Shown in pieces: positions 49,317 through 61,608 of a stretch of DNA of 64,000 nucleotides. The position numbers and the translations under genes are program-made. This DNA comes from Gelatoporia subvermispora B (Eukaryota; Basidiomycota; Agaricomycetes; Polyporales; Gelatoporiaceae): assembly GCA_000320605.2 (NCBI GenBank), contig KB445796.1, positions 646,282 through 710,281 on the forward strand. The letters are read 5' to 3'. Under the pieces are notes generated by a model. It was not told where the DNA came from, did no database searches, and was given only the letters and a program-made list of their open reading frames with translations. Within the stretch, counting starts at the first letter, position 1. Every line of letters begins with the position of its first letter.

Positions 49317-51880
49317 AAGCCTAGACAATCGGGCCGTGTAGAATAGTCATGTGATCTGTCATATGTAGTCAGCCCCGGGTTGTGTGAATCGGCACTTCAA
49401 TCTTACTCTTCAAACATGTCACGTCTGCCTCTGCACTGCATGCCTGCGTGTTCTAACTAGCCCTACGCATTGACCTTGGCTTTGCCACCGCTGCTCTTCG
49501 CATTGCCTGTTTTGGTCCTACTAGCCATCCTGGGCTAGCAGTAGCTCCATTCACACCACAATCACCAAATAGAGCTCACGCTAGACTCTAACATCCAAAT
49601 TGAACTTTGCCAGTATGATTTGTGGATCATGAGCTATATCATGAAAAATTTGCACATCCGATGGGTTAAAAGTGCAGTAGCATGCATGATAAAAAGCCAT
49701 GTTCATAACACATTTCAAGTCTGTAAGAAGAATCTGGAGATGCCGGTGAGTATAATTCAAGAAAAGGGAGGAAATGAGCATGGTGAGATGTACTATGTTG
49801 ATGACAGCTGCTCGTGAAAAGATGTTGTGTAATATGACCATCATATACTGCTCCAGGGGGCAGGGGTTCAGGTATATATTCTTAAAGCACAATGAGTGAA
49901 GATATACCTGTGTCAATAATACAATTCTGATTATCTGCTATAAGTAAAGCATCTTGCTGCCCAATCCATTCTGGCTCCCTTGTAGTATTAATCATGCTCA
50001 GCTTGCTACGTAGGTCTTCTATCAGCTCCTCCCAAGAGATGGCAATATCTTGTGTCTCATAACTAAGACTCAGATCCTGGGCGCTATATAAAAGGAATAG
50101 TATGTGGTCCTCATAGTTTATGAGCTGGCAATTTGCTAGATGTGAAGAATACAAAGCATGAGGTCTACTGTCTGCGCAATGCAGGACTTTGTTTAGAACA
50201 TATGACTGGTGCACACTACCATTACAGGATTGCTTGAGAAACTTCAATGGGCCAGAGAGATAGCAGATAGGGTATAATTGCAGTAGCTGGTTACCCACAT
50301 GGGTGAACAAATCCAGTATGTCATCATGCTTCAAGCAGAGATTTGGACCTGTGGCAGATATGTTGTCCTCAACATCCATTAGCACTGTAGAGAATGATCA
50401 AGCAATTGATAAACTAATGTGTCATAGACTCACTATCATCTTTACAATGGTAAACCTGGTTAAATGCAAGGGGATAGCTTGAGCTTGATTGGTCGATAGC
50501 ACATTCCAGCTGCAAAGAGACAGGAGAATATGGAGCCACATGTATGCAACAGATATAAAGGTGCTGAGCATCTCTGGGAAATATCTTCTTTAAACCTCCA
50601 GTATTAAATTTGGTCTAAAGGCTTTTGGTGGTGAATAATGTTGAGATCAGAAACACTTTGTAGCAATCACAGCAATATATGTGTGAGAAGTATCGCTCAA
50701 CAATAGTTCTTCAAACTTGTTAACATTGATAGGGGTGACAATATAAAACAGTTTAGGGTATCACTGCGGAGTTTTATTGAGCACAGAATCATTTTGCTTT
50801 GCTTTAAAATGGTCTGGGAGAGGGAAATAATATAGAGTTGAATCGGACACAATGGTGATGTTAGGGTCACTGTTATTTCATAGCAACCCGCAAGCATATT
50901 TGGGACGTCAGATCTCCTCTTGCAGTGATATACCGGCTATAAGCCTAGGGAAAAAATCTTGCAATTTTGCAAGATTTACACCAAATCTGCAGGTCACGTG
51001 ACTTCAGGCCTCACTTTGGCCAACATGACTATCCCCAAACTCTGGAAACTGTATCAATTCTCTGAAGGACAGGCACACAATTTCACATTACTTCTGAGTG
51101 TTGTGTCCTGCCTGCTCGAGCCATGAGTCCTTGCCAAATCAACTGTATATAGTATACATGTACTTCCGATTTTTGCGCACCCAGCTTCTTAGCATTGGGT
51201 CTGGGTCGCTGTTGCTAGTGAACTCTGAAGCAAAGTGTTCTCGCCAAGGAAGCTATCATAGGTCACATTAGTACAGCCCCAGCATTTAGTAGCCTGTGAA
51301 CCTACCCAAACCATTGATCTGTCAGCAGACACATGGTTCTTAGAGTCGCTTTGATTATGAATTCCCATATGCAGTAAGAATGTTGCAGTTTGGGGGTCTC
51401 AAGGCAGACAAAAAATGTCCTAGGCATGTTTCACCTTGACACTCTGAATTTGAGCTCTGTTGTTTATATAAACCTCTGTCATTTTCTCGGAACAGCAGCA
51501 ATTTACTGCTCAGATCACAGTTTGTTTAACAGAGACATTGCGGTCCTTGCTAAGTTTGCTGTTATATTTGTCATACTCGTTCTACTCATATATTGTCTAG
51601 CCCCCTGTGCATTCTTCACATTTGCTTGCCCTTACACTCTTGCCCAATTTCACCTCTGAGAATTAACCAGTGGGTGGTCCTGCCTCCAGTCATCTTTCAC
51701 TTTATTTTCAGCATTAAACCAAGCACCGTATTGGCCACAATCCAGGCCAGTTTGTGCAGTATGCTGAACCTCTGCTGAGTCCACCAAGAACATGTCTTTC
51801 TTGCACTTACTATACTGCCTTTGCATGTCAATATCGAGCTTTGCCCGGGTTCAAATCACAAGTTCAGGCTTGATCCAATA
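49317..51880. other. AT-rich region with unsupported minus-strand frames
   Basis: A 167-codon frame on the minus strand (49882-50385) has normal protein composition (WEELIEDLRSKLSMINTTRE, WIGQQDALLIADNQNCIID) and could be an exon of an unknown gene, but no start, partner exons or family was found. The rest is AT-rich with no recognisable content. Confidence 0.35.
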
Positions 51881-51897
51881 TAGGGTTAGGGTTAGGG
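51881..51897 (+). repeat. Short interstitial telomere-type repeat
   Basis: The tract is TAGGGTTAGGGTTAGGG, nearly three copies of the fungal and vertebrate telomere unit. It lies in repeat-rich AT-rich DNA far from any window edge. It is too short to be a telomere end. Confidence 0.85.
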
Positions 51898-51939
51898 TTG
51901 TTTTGTAGTTAGACCAATCAATAGCATATCATTCATTCA

Positions 51940-52400
51940 AAGGTGATCAGTGCTTACACTTGGGACATGTGCCACTAATATGCTCCTCAGATCTGCAAAG
52001 GGTGCACACATGTATGTACTTGCAGGCAGTACCAGATAATGCACAGATACTGAGATTGTACTTTTGGCACATCTCATTGTGTGGTCCAGTGGAACCTTGG
52101 TGTGTTTGATCTCTGTCTCGGCTGAGTGCAGGGTCGCTTCCAGATCTAATAAACTGAATGTACAATATGTAAATGCTGGCAAATTGGGCTGTGTTAATGA
52201 GCAAGAGGTCCCGGCACATGGTAATGTGGCGATAGACTGCACAATCAAATTCAAGGACCTGTTATACATTAGAGTTCCCAACTGATCTAAAGACCTCAGA
52301 AATGTATTGCCCGTACTGGACAAGTTCAATGCGCCTGTGTAGGAACTCATATGTGGTGACTTCAGCATCGACATTCTAAGCCCTGTATCATTATACATGC
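51940..52400 (-). pseudogene. Relic with a CCCH/zinc-knuckle-like motif
   Basis: The minus-strand frame at 51947-52219 ends with CQKYNLSICALSGTACKYIH then VCTLCRSEEHISGTCPKC. The spacing of Cys and His resembles the tandem zinc motifs of mushroom mobile-element proteins that read C...C...CKYRHVCxxC...H...C. The upstream reading changes frame, so the gene is broken. Identification as mobile-element debris is inference. Confidence 0.4.
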
Positions 52401-52756
52401 TGGTATACTAGTATTATGTTGGACGCTGTCACTTTACTTGTTGAACTGTCATGTGTCCACGACACAACCCTTGCTTGAATTCATACAATTGTACTTTTTT
52501 TTCTGTCCAGCACAATATGTTTATACAATCTCATGATAACAGCAACATGCAGTGATATACTCTAGCAGTAGCATACTTTATCCTCACAGACATACAATAT
52601 ACAAATTAAAGTAAATGGTAAGGTGATACAACATATGAGCAACCCAGGAACTCTGATAACATTAAATTACAAGGTTGCCGTGGTTACAAATCTAGTACAA
52701 GGTGACTCACATTGTTAGTGATATTGACAATGTGGTTCAAATTGTAGTGTGTATAT

Positions 52757-53480
52757 NNNNNNNNNNNNNNNNNNNNNNNNNNNNNNNNNNNNNNNNNNNN
52801 NNNNNNNNNNNNNNNNNNNNNNNNNNNNNNNNNNNNNNNNNNNNNNNNNNNNNNNNNNNNNNNNNNNNNNNNNNNNNNNNNNNNNNNNNNNNNNNNNNNN
52901 NNNNNNNNNNNNNNNNNNNNNNNNNNNNNNNNNNNNNNNNNNNNNNNNNNNNNNNNNNNNNNNNNNNNNNNNNNNNNNNNNNNNNNNNNNNNNNNNNNNN
53001 NNNNNNNNNNNNNNNNNNNNNNNNNNNNNNNNNNNNNNNNNNNNNNNNNNNNNNNNNNNNNNNNNNNNNNNNNNNNNNNNNNNNNNNNNNNNNNNNNNNN
53101 NNNNNNNNNNNNNNNNNNNNNNNNNNNNNNNNNNNNNNNNNNNNNNNNNNNNNNNNNNNNNNNNNNNNNNNNNNNNNNNNNNNNNNNNNNNNNNNNNNNN
53201 NNNNNNNNNNNNNNNNNNNNNNNNNNNNNNNNNNNNNNNNNNNNNNNNNNNNNNNNNNNNNNNNNNNNNNNNNNNNNNNNNNNNNNNNNNNNNNNNNNNN
53301 NNNNNNNNNNNNNNNNNNNNNNNNNNNNNNNNNNNNNNNNNNNNNNNNNNNNNNNNNNNNNNNNNNNNNNNNNNNNNNNNNNNNNNNNNNNNNNNNNNNN
53401 NNNNNNNNNNNNNNNNNNNNNNNNNNNNNNNNNNNNNNNNNNNNNNNNNNNNNNNNNNNNNNNNNNNNNNNNNNNNNNNN
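52757..53480. other. Assembly gap (724 N)
   Basis: This is a run of N. Both flanks carry ACAATGTG/CACATTGT-like palindromic motifs (52700-52756 and 53640-53850), so the gap probably falls within a repeat. Confidence 0.95.
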
Positions 53481-53718
53481 GTGCACAAAATAAACTTTAT
53501 AATAGGTGCATGTCGCAAAAAAATAAACAATTTGGTTCAATGGATACCATGGGAATCACAGAGATAGGGACCATAGTGTCGAGTAAGAGGCATGGCTTGA
53601 GCTGTGCGTGCAGGACGTTCAAAGTATATAGTGTGATTGATGTTACGCACAATGATACAATATGGTCCACATTATTCACAATATCACGATGTGCCTCACA
53701 TTATAGTGAACTTCTGAT

Positions 53719-53871
53719 ACAATGTGACTCACATTGTAACTACTAAACCTACCCTAGGTTGGATTAGCTACAATGTGAGTCACATTGTAATTACTAACTC
53801 TATCCTAGGTTAGGTTAGCTACAATGTGACTCATATTATAATCATTAAATCTAGAGCAAAACTAGGGTACT
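53719..53871. repeat. 51-bp tandem repeat with a 19-bp palindrome
   Basis: Three units begin at 53719, 53770 and 53821, a spacing of exactly 51 bp. Each opens with ACAATGTGASTCACATTGT (a near-perfect 19-bp palindrome, S = C or G), followed by an AC/CTAGGTT-rich spacer containing CCTAGG. The third unit is more diverged. Similar palindromes are found left of the gap and in the last 430 bp of the window. Confidence 0.85.
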
Positions 53872-54619
53872 AGACCTGGGATGCTAAACCTAGCACGCTT
53901 CTTCTAGGTACTAGATCTAGCATATTGCCTGGCTTAGCTAGTTGCAATTTGTACCTTATCCAGGCTTTTTACAATATCCAATAATCCTAAGTCTGAGATA
54001 AAAGGTAAGAATCATAATGCAACAAATATGCTTATCCCAATATTAGTGATGTCTTGAGCTATTACTCAATTATATCAGTTTATTGCTACACTGCAGGCCA
54101 TGTTCGACTCAAGTGCAAGCTTCAACAGGCCCAGGCTTTTACTAATCACCAGGAGAGAAAGGTATATCCCATGTACTGGCAATCCTGACTCTAGAAACAA
54201 ATATATATACACCTTGTTTGGTTGCCATTAGGCATAATAAGCAGATTGATAGGCAGAGCCAGATGCCAAAGTGGCCTTTGTGTCGGTCCCAGCCTCCTTC
54301 TCCTTCTTCTCAGCATGCTGGTGTGTCTTATGTGTGTGTGCATGCACTACGCCCATGTTGCTATGTCAGAATGACCCGCATGGGCACATGAACTCACCCA
54401 ATGCAGTGTCGTGTGTGACAGTGTATGTGCAGCCTGTCAGCACAACATTAGTTGGCAGTTGGGTGAGAGAGGGAAGGGAAGAAGGGACAGAGGAAGGAGG
54501 GTGGAGAGGGGAGGGCGCACTGAAGTAGGAAATAATAGTGCTAGGCCAGTGCCAGCATGTTTACAATGCAATGTTGTGTGTACCAGCTTATAACCAAAAT
54601 GTAACTATGCATGGGCATT
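53872..54619. other. AT-rich repeat-flanking DNA, no gene
   Basis: The first part has CTAGATCTAG-like and CTAGGT-rich runs that look like further degraded units of the 51-bp repeat. A plus-strand frame at 54271-54528 is low complexity. No gene was recognised. Confidence 0.45.
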
Positions 54620-54737
54620 AGCTTGCGCCAGCCTTATTTTGTTTAGATAAGGTCATACCAGCTTCATTTTGTCTGGACAAGTTTGCGCCAACCTGTTCAT
54701 CTGCATAAGTTTATATCAGCCTCACTTTATCTGAATG
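54620..54737. repeat. Imperfect 28-30-bp tandem repeat, four units
   Basis: Units start at 54620, 54650, 54680 and 54708. The consensus is roughly AGYTTRYRCCAGCCT followed by a T-rich stretch and TCTGRAYA. It is imperfect, so it is an old array. Confidence 0.6.
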
Positions 54738-54824
54738 AGCTTCTGTTAGTTAACCTTAGTCTGCCTACTACTTGTTGCCATTGCTATTATACTACACATG
54801 CCCTTCATGCAAATACTTGGAAAA

Positions 54825-55160
54825 TGTTAGAATCAGGCAAGGGAGTGGCCTGGTGCACAAAGGCTTTAGCCACAAACTCACACAACAAGGCCAGCTAGAG
54901 TGTGATGTGGGTTACTGTACATTCCTAACACTAGAAATGCTGCTTACCTAGAGTCTGAGGTGAGTCAGGAACTCGGCTTATTTACATCACAGAAACCTGT
55001 CTACAGAGACCATGCAACACCTAAAGTGTCTTACCAAGCCCATTAGTCAGTCATCTTGAGACATTCCAGGATCATGCTGACTCATTCTGACAGGCCAGTC
55101 CCATGGGAATAGAAACAGGGAAGTGACTTGAATTACTCATGATCAATAAATTAGGACCAT
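54825..55160 (+). repeat. Degraded LTR-like copy (related to 61225-61608)
   Basis: It begins TGTTAGAATCAGGCAAGGGA and follows the 61225 copy for about 330 bp with substitutions and indels (shared blocks include GGTGCACAAAGGCTTTAGCC and CTTACCAAGCCCA). Its right end is not clear. It may be the 5-prime LTR of the copia element or a separate solo LTR. Confidence 0.65.
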
Positions 55161-57738
55161 GGTATGCCAGAAAGCCGCAATTTCTGCATGGCCAAATTGA
55201 ATGCTCATTGCTCTACCTAGATTCTGAGATTAAATGCAACTGGGTTCAGAATGGTCCTCAGAGCATTGAATTATATACTCATAGTCAGTAAATTCATTTT
55301 TTGACTCAGGATCTAGTATACTTGTTGAAAAAACCAGGTATCATGCCTCTGAGGCTTAAGAGTGATGCAACAAATAAGATATAGCCAAATTACTTTGCCT
55401 GGATTTGAATGCATGGTGAGTATAATTAGCTCTAAATGTTGACATATTTTCAAAAGAAAGTGGCCTCATTGTGTTTGGTAATGCTGTTTTACGCTCAAGG
55501 GACTGCTCTAGAGCATGGCTGGATATACTAGATATGGAAATCTTCACATTTATACAAGGAAGGGTACTTTTCAGGACATAGCGAACCACATAAAGCTGAA
55601 GCAGAATGTTAGTAATGGCTCACCTATAGATACATAGCTTGTTAATAATTTCTATATCAATAGCCAGCAATACCTCTTTGTGGTAATGATACCATCACGG
55701 TATTGCAAGGCACAAATAAATCTGCTTTTCCCTAGTTGTAGCAGGAGTGGGGGAAAACACTACCAATCCGGCTGAGAGTCTGTCCCTCAGAATGATATTC
55801 TGAGAGGAGTATTTGTGGACGGAGAGGCACTCCCAAGCACACTTGTGAGTCTATGGACAACCTCCAGTGGGAAAATAGTCGAACATGCTGAAATGTAGCT
55901 TGCAATTAGCATAGAAGAAAATATAGAAAATCGCGGTCTGTATCACTTACTGATTGCGTCCACATCACCCCCTCCTGACAGTTGTCGACCAATTTCTTGC
56001 AATAATTGTAGCAATTCTTCAGCCTGATAATCAACATTAGTACAGGCCTTAGTCAAGCATATAGGGGTTCTCACATCTCAAGACCTCTATGTATAAGCTC
56101 ATGGTGTTTCAGCTTCTGTGTAGGGGCAGCATCCTGGGGTGTAAGGGTCTGCACCCCTTGGATGATTTTGGAAATATGTTGCATGCATCTGGTTTTATTT
56201 AGAGCAGAAATATATTTGTTGATGTAGATGGTGTAGACGACCTCAGGCTGCTCTTCAAATAAGTTCATAAGGCGAGACAAGCATGCGCAATTGTCATCCA
56301 TTAGGGATCTCTCTGTTTTCACAGAACTCAGCCCACCCATACAGTTTGAGACCAAGAGCTGGAATATGTTGAACATAGTAAAGGTTCTGACCATGGTTGA
56401 GAGGCAACCACTGCCTGTAACTTTATCTCCACACATGCCATCTATATTTCATACTTCACTGTAACACTCCATTGCCAGGGCCTGATTGCAGGGCTCCACC
56501 AAGAGTGCAGGGCACAGCCTCAAAGCAGCATGTATGGATGCTGCAGTTAGGACTTCCAATCTTACACATGCAACTGGCCAGACTATCTTATCAAATGTGA
56601 AAATTCAAGCGCAAAATATTTGGGATCTATGTTTTTATGTTCATTGGAACACTGGTACCTTGGAGATGACTGTTTTTGCTATCCCTACGCATAACCACTT
56701 TCCCTTCAGGCCTTCCAGACAATCAAAAATAGGAGGACCACCCTGCAGTCCACCAACTTCAAACCAGACTGGGCACAGGAAGCGCATAACAGACCAACCA
56801 TAGTGTTACCCGCCATGCTGCCTTCATTTTATGGGTATACCGAACAAGAGCTGCAATAAACTATGCAGATGCAGAAGTGCAGGTGGCTGTCATGTAGCGT
56901 GTTGAGCTTTGGCTTGAGAATATAAGAGGTAGTAACCAAAGCATTTAGGTGGATGATACCAAGATCAAAGTGCTGTGATTGCAGAGGAGGTAGAAGAATA
57001 TCTCATCTGTGTCATCTCATTGTGTGCATAGCTATTGATCATGGTAGCTGCCTGGAATAATAATTAGATGACGGCTAATTCTGCAGTGGCATTTACTCAC
57101 TTGTGGTCTACAATTTTCGCTGAAAACTGGTGCATCTTTGTTCAGGGACAAATAAATGTAATTCTGGTAAGTCCTATTATGTCATTGAGATGCCTACCAG
57201 TATGGGTCGCAGTGAGATATCAAGTTAGCCAAACCTCACAAGACATGGGAAAAGAATAGCAAGACATGGTTGCTTTGAACGTTGGCCTTATACTGATCTC
57301 CTGTGACCTCTGACTGGCTGCCCTTGCCACCATTGCTACCTGGGGCTTCTTCCTGCGCTTGTGATGCAGTCCAGAGTGCTAGTAGACAGACCGCCATCTC
57401 TTACCAAGTGAACTGTTGGTGGGGAGGTAAATTCAGTTAATTTTTCCTGGTACCCTTATTAACACTCGACTGGATAAGCGTGCCCATCGTGTAACTCCAG
57501 TAGGTTTGATTAACTGCGCTTGGTTTGAGAAGGTTCCTCTTCTCAGAAGTCCATAGTTTATCTACATAAGTAACAATTTAGCTCACATTACTGTAGCTTC
57601 TTTGGGCAGCCAGTAGCAAACTTTTATCCTGGTTACTTGCCATTTCAGCTGGCTGGTAATAAGGCCCACCTCAGCAGGTATCCATCCACCATCCCATTGC
57701 ATCAAACCTGCAAATCCTGATTTCTCCTGTCTCCAACC
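55161..57738. other. AT-rich region with unsupported frames
   Basis: A 121-codon minus-strand frame (56071-56436) includes LSRLMNLFEEQPEVVYTIYI and NKTRCMQHISKIIQGV, and a plus-strand frame lies at 56486-56803. Both have normal composition but no recognised family or splice context. The remainder shows nothing I can name. Confidence 0.35.
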
Positions 57739-60700
57739 ATGTCCTCCAACTCTTCCCTCATTGTTCCAAAGCTTAATTCCTCTAACCATGGCTCATGGTG
57801 CCAAGGGATGCAAGCCTGGCTTCGCACCCAAGGCCTATGGTGCCTAGTTCAAGGCTCCCTCACCAAAGCTCACCTTTCTGCTACCTCTGAAGCGTCCACT
57901 ACTCCTGGTACTGTCATTACTGCTGCCAACAGGGACCACTTTGTGGACAAGGCTGGGTGGATCTACATCATGGTGGAGGATAACCAGAGCATCTATTTCT
58001 AGGGCATTGAAGATGACCCAGTGTCCATGTCGAAGAAGTTGGCTGAAATACACCTTCACCAGGCCCCTGAGAATCGCTGGAATGCCTATGATGCCTTGTT
58101 GTCCATCAGAAAGCAGAAAGCAGGAAGGTGAAACCCTGGAAGCTTTTATGCAAAGGGTAGAAAAGGCTATGAGCTCTGCAAGGACCTTAGACCTGGGAAC
58201 TTCACTCTGAACAATCTGGACAAAGAGCTAGAATCAATGTCGATTAGAGCTCTCCCTAGGGAAGAGTATGGCAGCTTTATTTCTTCGCTTCTCCTTGTTA
58301 AAAACCTTGACAAGGAGGTCATTCAGGCCGCTTTTAGGGCTGAAGAGACTAATAGGTGTCGCCCTGCCCTTGCTGTTTTGGCCAAACTACTTTGTAATTT
58401 CTGTGGTGCTGAAGGACACACTGAATCCCAGTGTTTTGCCCATCAGAATGCGCAGAAACAGGCTAAGCAGCGGCGCCAGGAGGAGAAAAAGAATTATGGC
58501 AACAAGTAGAAGGCTCACCAGGCCCAGGCTCAGGACAATTCCTCTGCCAATACCCTCACTTCTTCTAATGTGGAAGAATCTGCTGGAAAGCAAGTCCCCC
58601 CTCTGAATCACACCATTCCCGTATTGACTGGAATGCTGACACATGTGTATCTGCTCATATGACCCCTCATCGTCATTGGTTTCGCTCCTATACCCCCTAC
58701 AAGGCGCCAGTGAGACCAGCAGATGATAGTTTTTTGTATTCGGCTGATGTGAGGTCTGCAGTATTTCAAGCCCAAAATCAAGGGCAAGAATGTACGGAAA
58801 TAGAATTTCAGAGGGTCTTGCATGTACTATAACTCCGTAGCAATTTTCTATCCTGTCTATATTTAACTCGTGCTAAAGGCTTCAAAGTTGTGACTCACTC
58901 AAACTGTATGGAATTTATGCGCTCAGAGAAGACACTGTTTACTGCGACAATCAATGGCAAGTATGCTGTATATCTTGATGGTGAGACTGAAGTCTCTGCT
59001 GCGGAGTTTGCACATGTTGCATGCACATGACCTCTTGATTATAATCTCTGGCATCGTCGTCTTGCACACCATAATTATGCAGACATCCAGAAGATAATCA
59101 ATGAAGGCCTGGTGACCGGTCTTGTGCTTGATTCAAAAGACAAACCTGATTCTATCTGTGCCTTTCTGGCCAGATGCATGTACATTCCTTCTCTACTTCG
59201 TCCAGTTTCACTACCCAGCCCCTAGAACTTGTCCATACAGACAGCCATGGCCCTATCTATGTCAGAACTCACTCTGGATACCGCTGATGGATTACATTTA
59301 TCGATGATTACACCAGGTTTAGAGTGGTCATCCTGATGAAAGCCAAGTCTAAGGCAGTTCAAGCGTTCAAAATGTTTAAAGCATACACTGAGAACCATTT
59401 TGGACGCAAGATCAAGGCCTTACAGGACGATAAGGGTGGTGAATACATGTCTACAGAGTTTCACAAATTCTGTGACAGTGAAAGGATTGGCAGGAGGCAT
59501 ATTGTGCGCAACAGGCCTCAGCAGAATGGTGTTGCAGAGCGTGCCAACCGCACTATGTCTGATGATATATCTGCTATGCTTGCAGAATCTAGTTTACCAC
59601 CTCAATTCTGGGGGGAATGTCTTGCTGCTCAAGTGCATGTGTAGAATAGGCTTCCCACCTCTACTATCAAGGGCAGTACTCCATGGCATGGTCGCAAGCC
59701 AGATGTATCACATCTTAGAGTTTGGGGTTGCACTGCTTATGTGCATATCCAGAAGGATCAGTGCAAGCAGTTTGGGTTACACATGCAGAAGTGTATCTTT
59801 ATTAGATACCCTGAGGGTTACAAGGGCTGGAAGTTTCATAATCCAGAGACTAAAAAGGTCATTATATCTGAAAGGGCTGTGTTTGATGGGCACTATTTTC
59901 CTGGCCTGAAGGGGGAGAAATCCTCGACTCAGACAGGACAGCCCCTTCCATTAGTTCATTTGCACAACCTGCTGCACAAGTGCCTCTAGTTGAGCCGCTG
60001 AGAAACTCGCCTCCTAGAGAGTCTGGCCCAAACATTGCTCCTATTCAATATGCTGCTCTTCAGCATGAGCTCCTGAAGAGATTGAGCGTCCTGTAACTCC
60101 TCCACCTCAGTCTGTACCTGTTCTTGCAGCTCCTGTGCGTCATACTACTCGCATTTTTCATCCCCCTAGCAATAGTGGGTACTGCCTGGACATAGACCTG
60201 GCAGTTTACCACCAGAGGACGAAGAAAGTGCAGATGAGCTTGCAGGACTTATGCAAGTGCAATTTGCTGGCCTTGCATTAGGTGCAGACCCTGGGACGTT
60301 CAAGGAGGCCATGAATGCGGCTGATTACAAGCATTGGTTGAAGGCTGCTAACGAGGAAACCATGTCTTCGATGGTCAATAAGACATGGGAGATAGTTCCA
60401 TTGCCTCCAGGCAAGAAAGCCATTGGCTCTGGCCGGGTTTTCAAGGTCAAGCGCAATCCTGATGGCACAATTGAGTGGTACAAGGGTAGAGTGATTGCCA
60501 AGGGCTATAGTCAATGCCCTGGTTTTGATTACACCGAAATATTTGCGCCTACATTTCGTACTTCTGCCCTAATGCTCACATTTGCGCTTGCTGCCACTGA
60601 AGATCTTGAAATGTGCCTGTAGATATCTCTTCTGCCTTCCTCAATGGTGATTTGGAACAGGAGATCTACATAAAACAGCCAGAAGGTTTTCATGAGGGTG

Positions 60701-61115
60701 GTCCCAACATGGTCTGTCGCTTACTCAAGTCATTGTATGGGCTCAAGCAGTCTCCAAGAAATTGTGCTCTGTTCTTGAGTCCATGAGTCCTAAGCGGCTT
60801 AAATCGGACCACTCCATCTACCTGTACATGAAGGATGACATTAGAATTATTCTTCCGGTGTGGGTCGATGATATAACGCTTGTTGGGCCTCATGGAAAGC
60901 AGAATGTCCTGGAGGACTGTGTGAAGGAGCTTGCCAAGCACTTTCAACTGCGTGATTTGGGTCCTACCACATTTCTATTGGGCATGGAGATTACAAGGGA
61001 CAGGCAGAACCGTATTTTGACATTTTTCAGCGTCAGTATATTAATGACATGCTTGACCGCTTTGGGATGAGCAACTGCCACCCTGTAAAGACTCCTTTGG
61101 ACCCTAATGCGCACT
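57739..61115 (+). mobile_element. Ty1/copia retrotransposon relic
   Basis: The gag region starts at 57739 (MSSNSSLIVPKLNSSNHGSW) and holds a zinc knuckle, CNFCGAEGHTESQC. The protease has its expected DTG changed to DTC (WNADTCVSAHM). The integrase shows HRRLAHHNYADIQKI, then QDDKGGEYMSTEFHKFC and QQNGVAERANRT; the end of integrase is the WGCTAYVHIQKDQCKQFG part. Reverse transcriptase: NAADYKHWLKAANEETM, WEIVPLPPGKKAIGSGRVFK, VIAKGYSQCPGFDY, FAPTFRTSALMLTFALAAT. The catalytic YVDD box reads WVDD (VWVDDITLVG). Many stops and shifts break it. The RNase H part is missing: after VTSKDKQEMSQYPHLSAVGA the sequence jumps to YLNQTFP and then the LTR. Confidence 0.9.
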
Positions 61116-61224
61116 TGACTAAGGATATGGGACCTGTAACATCTAAAGACAAGCAGGAAATGTCGCAATACCCCCACCTCAGTGCTGTTGGTGCTTATCT
61201 CAACCAGACGTTCCCATAGCATAT

Positions 61225-61608
61225 TGTTAGAATCAGACAAGGGAGTGGGCTGGTGCACAAAGGCTTTAGCCACATACTCACACACTAAGACCAGCTGGAG
61301 TCTGATGTGAGTCACTGGGGAACTCAGCTCAGACCTAAGCTGCTTATATATATCACAGAAACCTATCTACAATGACCATGTGACACCTACACAGTCTTAC
61401 CAAGCCCACCAGTCATCCTGACTCATCCTGACATTGTTCTGACTCATGCACATAGGGGAGTGAGTCACATCACTGATGATCAGTAGTTATCAGTGATGAT
61501 CAGTGATCAGGCACTGATAGAGGATCAACAAGTCTGGACTGGCTCTAGACCATGTCTAGCTCTGCATCACTCCAGACTGAGGAATCACCTGACTCCCAGA
61601 GTTTAACA
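61225..61608 (+). repeat. LTR, TG...CA, 384 bp
   Basis: It starts TGTTAGAATC and ends GTTTAACA, giving the inverted TGTTA/TAACA ends typical of LTRs. It lies about 110 bp after the last reverse-transcriptase coding and shares about 330 bp with the copy at 54825. Flanking bases (CATAT left, AATTG right) do not form a target duplication. Confidence 0.75.

Noticed and set aside
51840..51880. Possible tRNA B-box (GGGTTCAAATC)
   Set aside because: No A-box at the right distance and no cloverleaf could be drawn.
52702..53567. Long open frames across the N run
   Set aside because: They consist almost wholly of unknown residues from the 724-bp gap.
53719..53871. CRISPR-like array
   Set aside because: Whole 51-bp units repeat, including the spacer part; the genome is eukaryotic and there are no cas genes.
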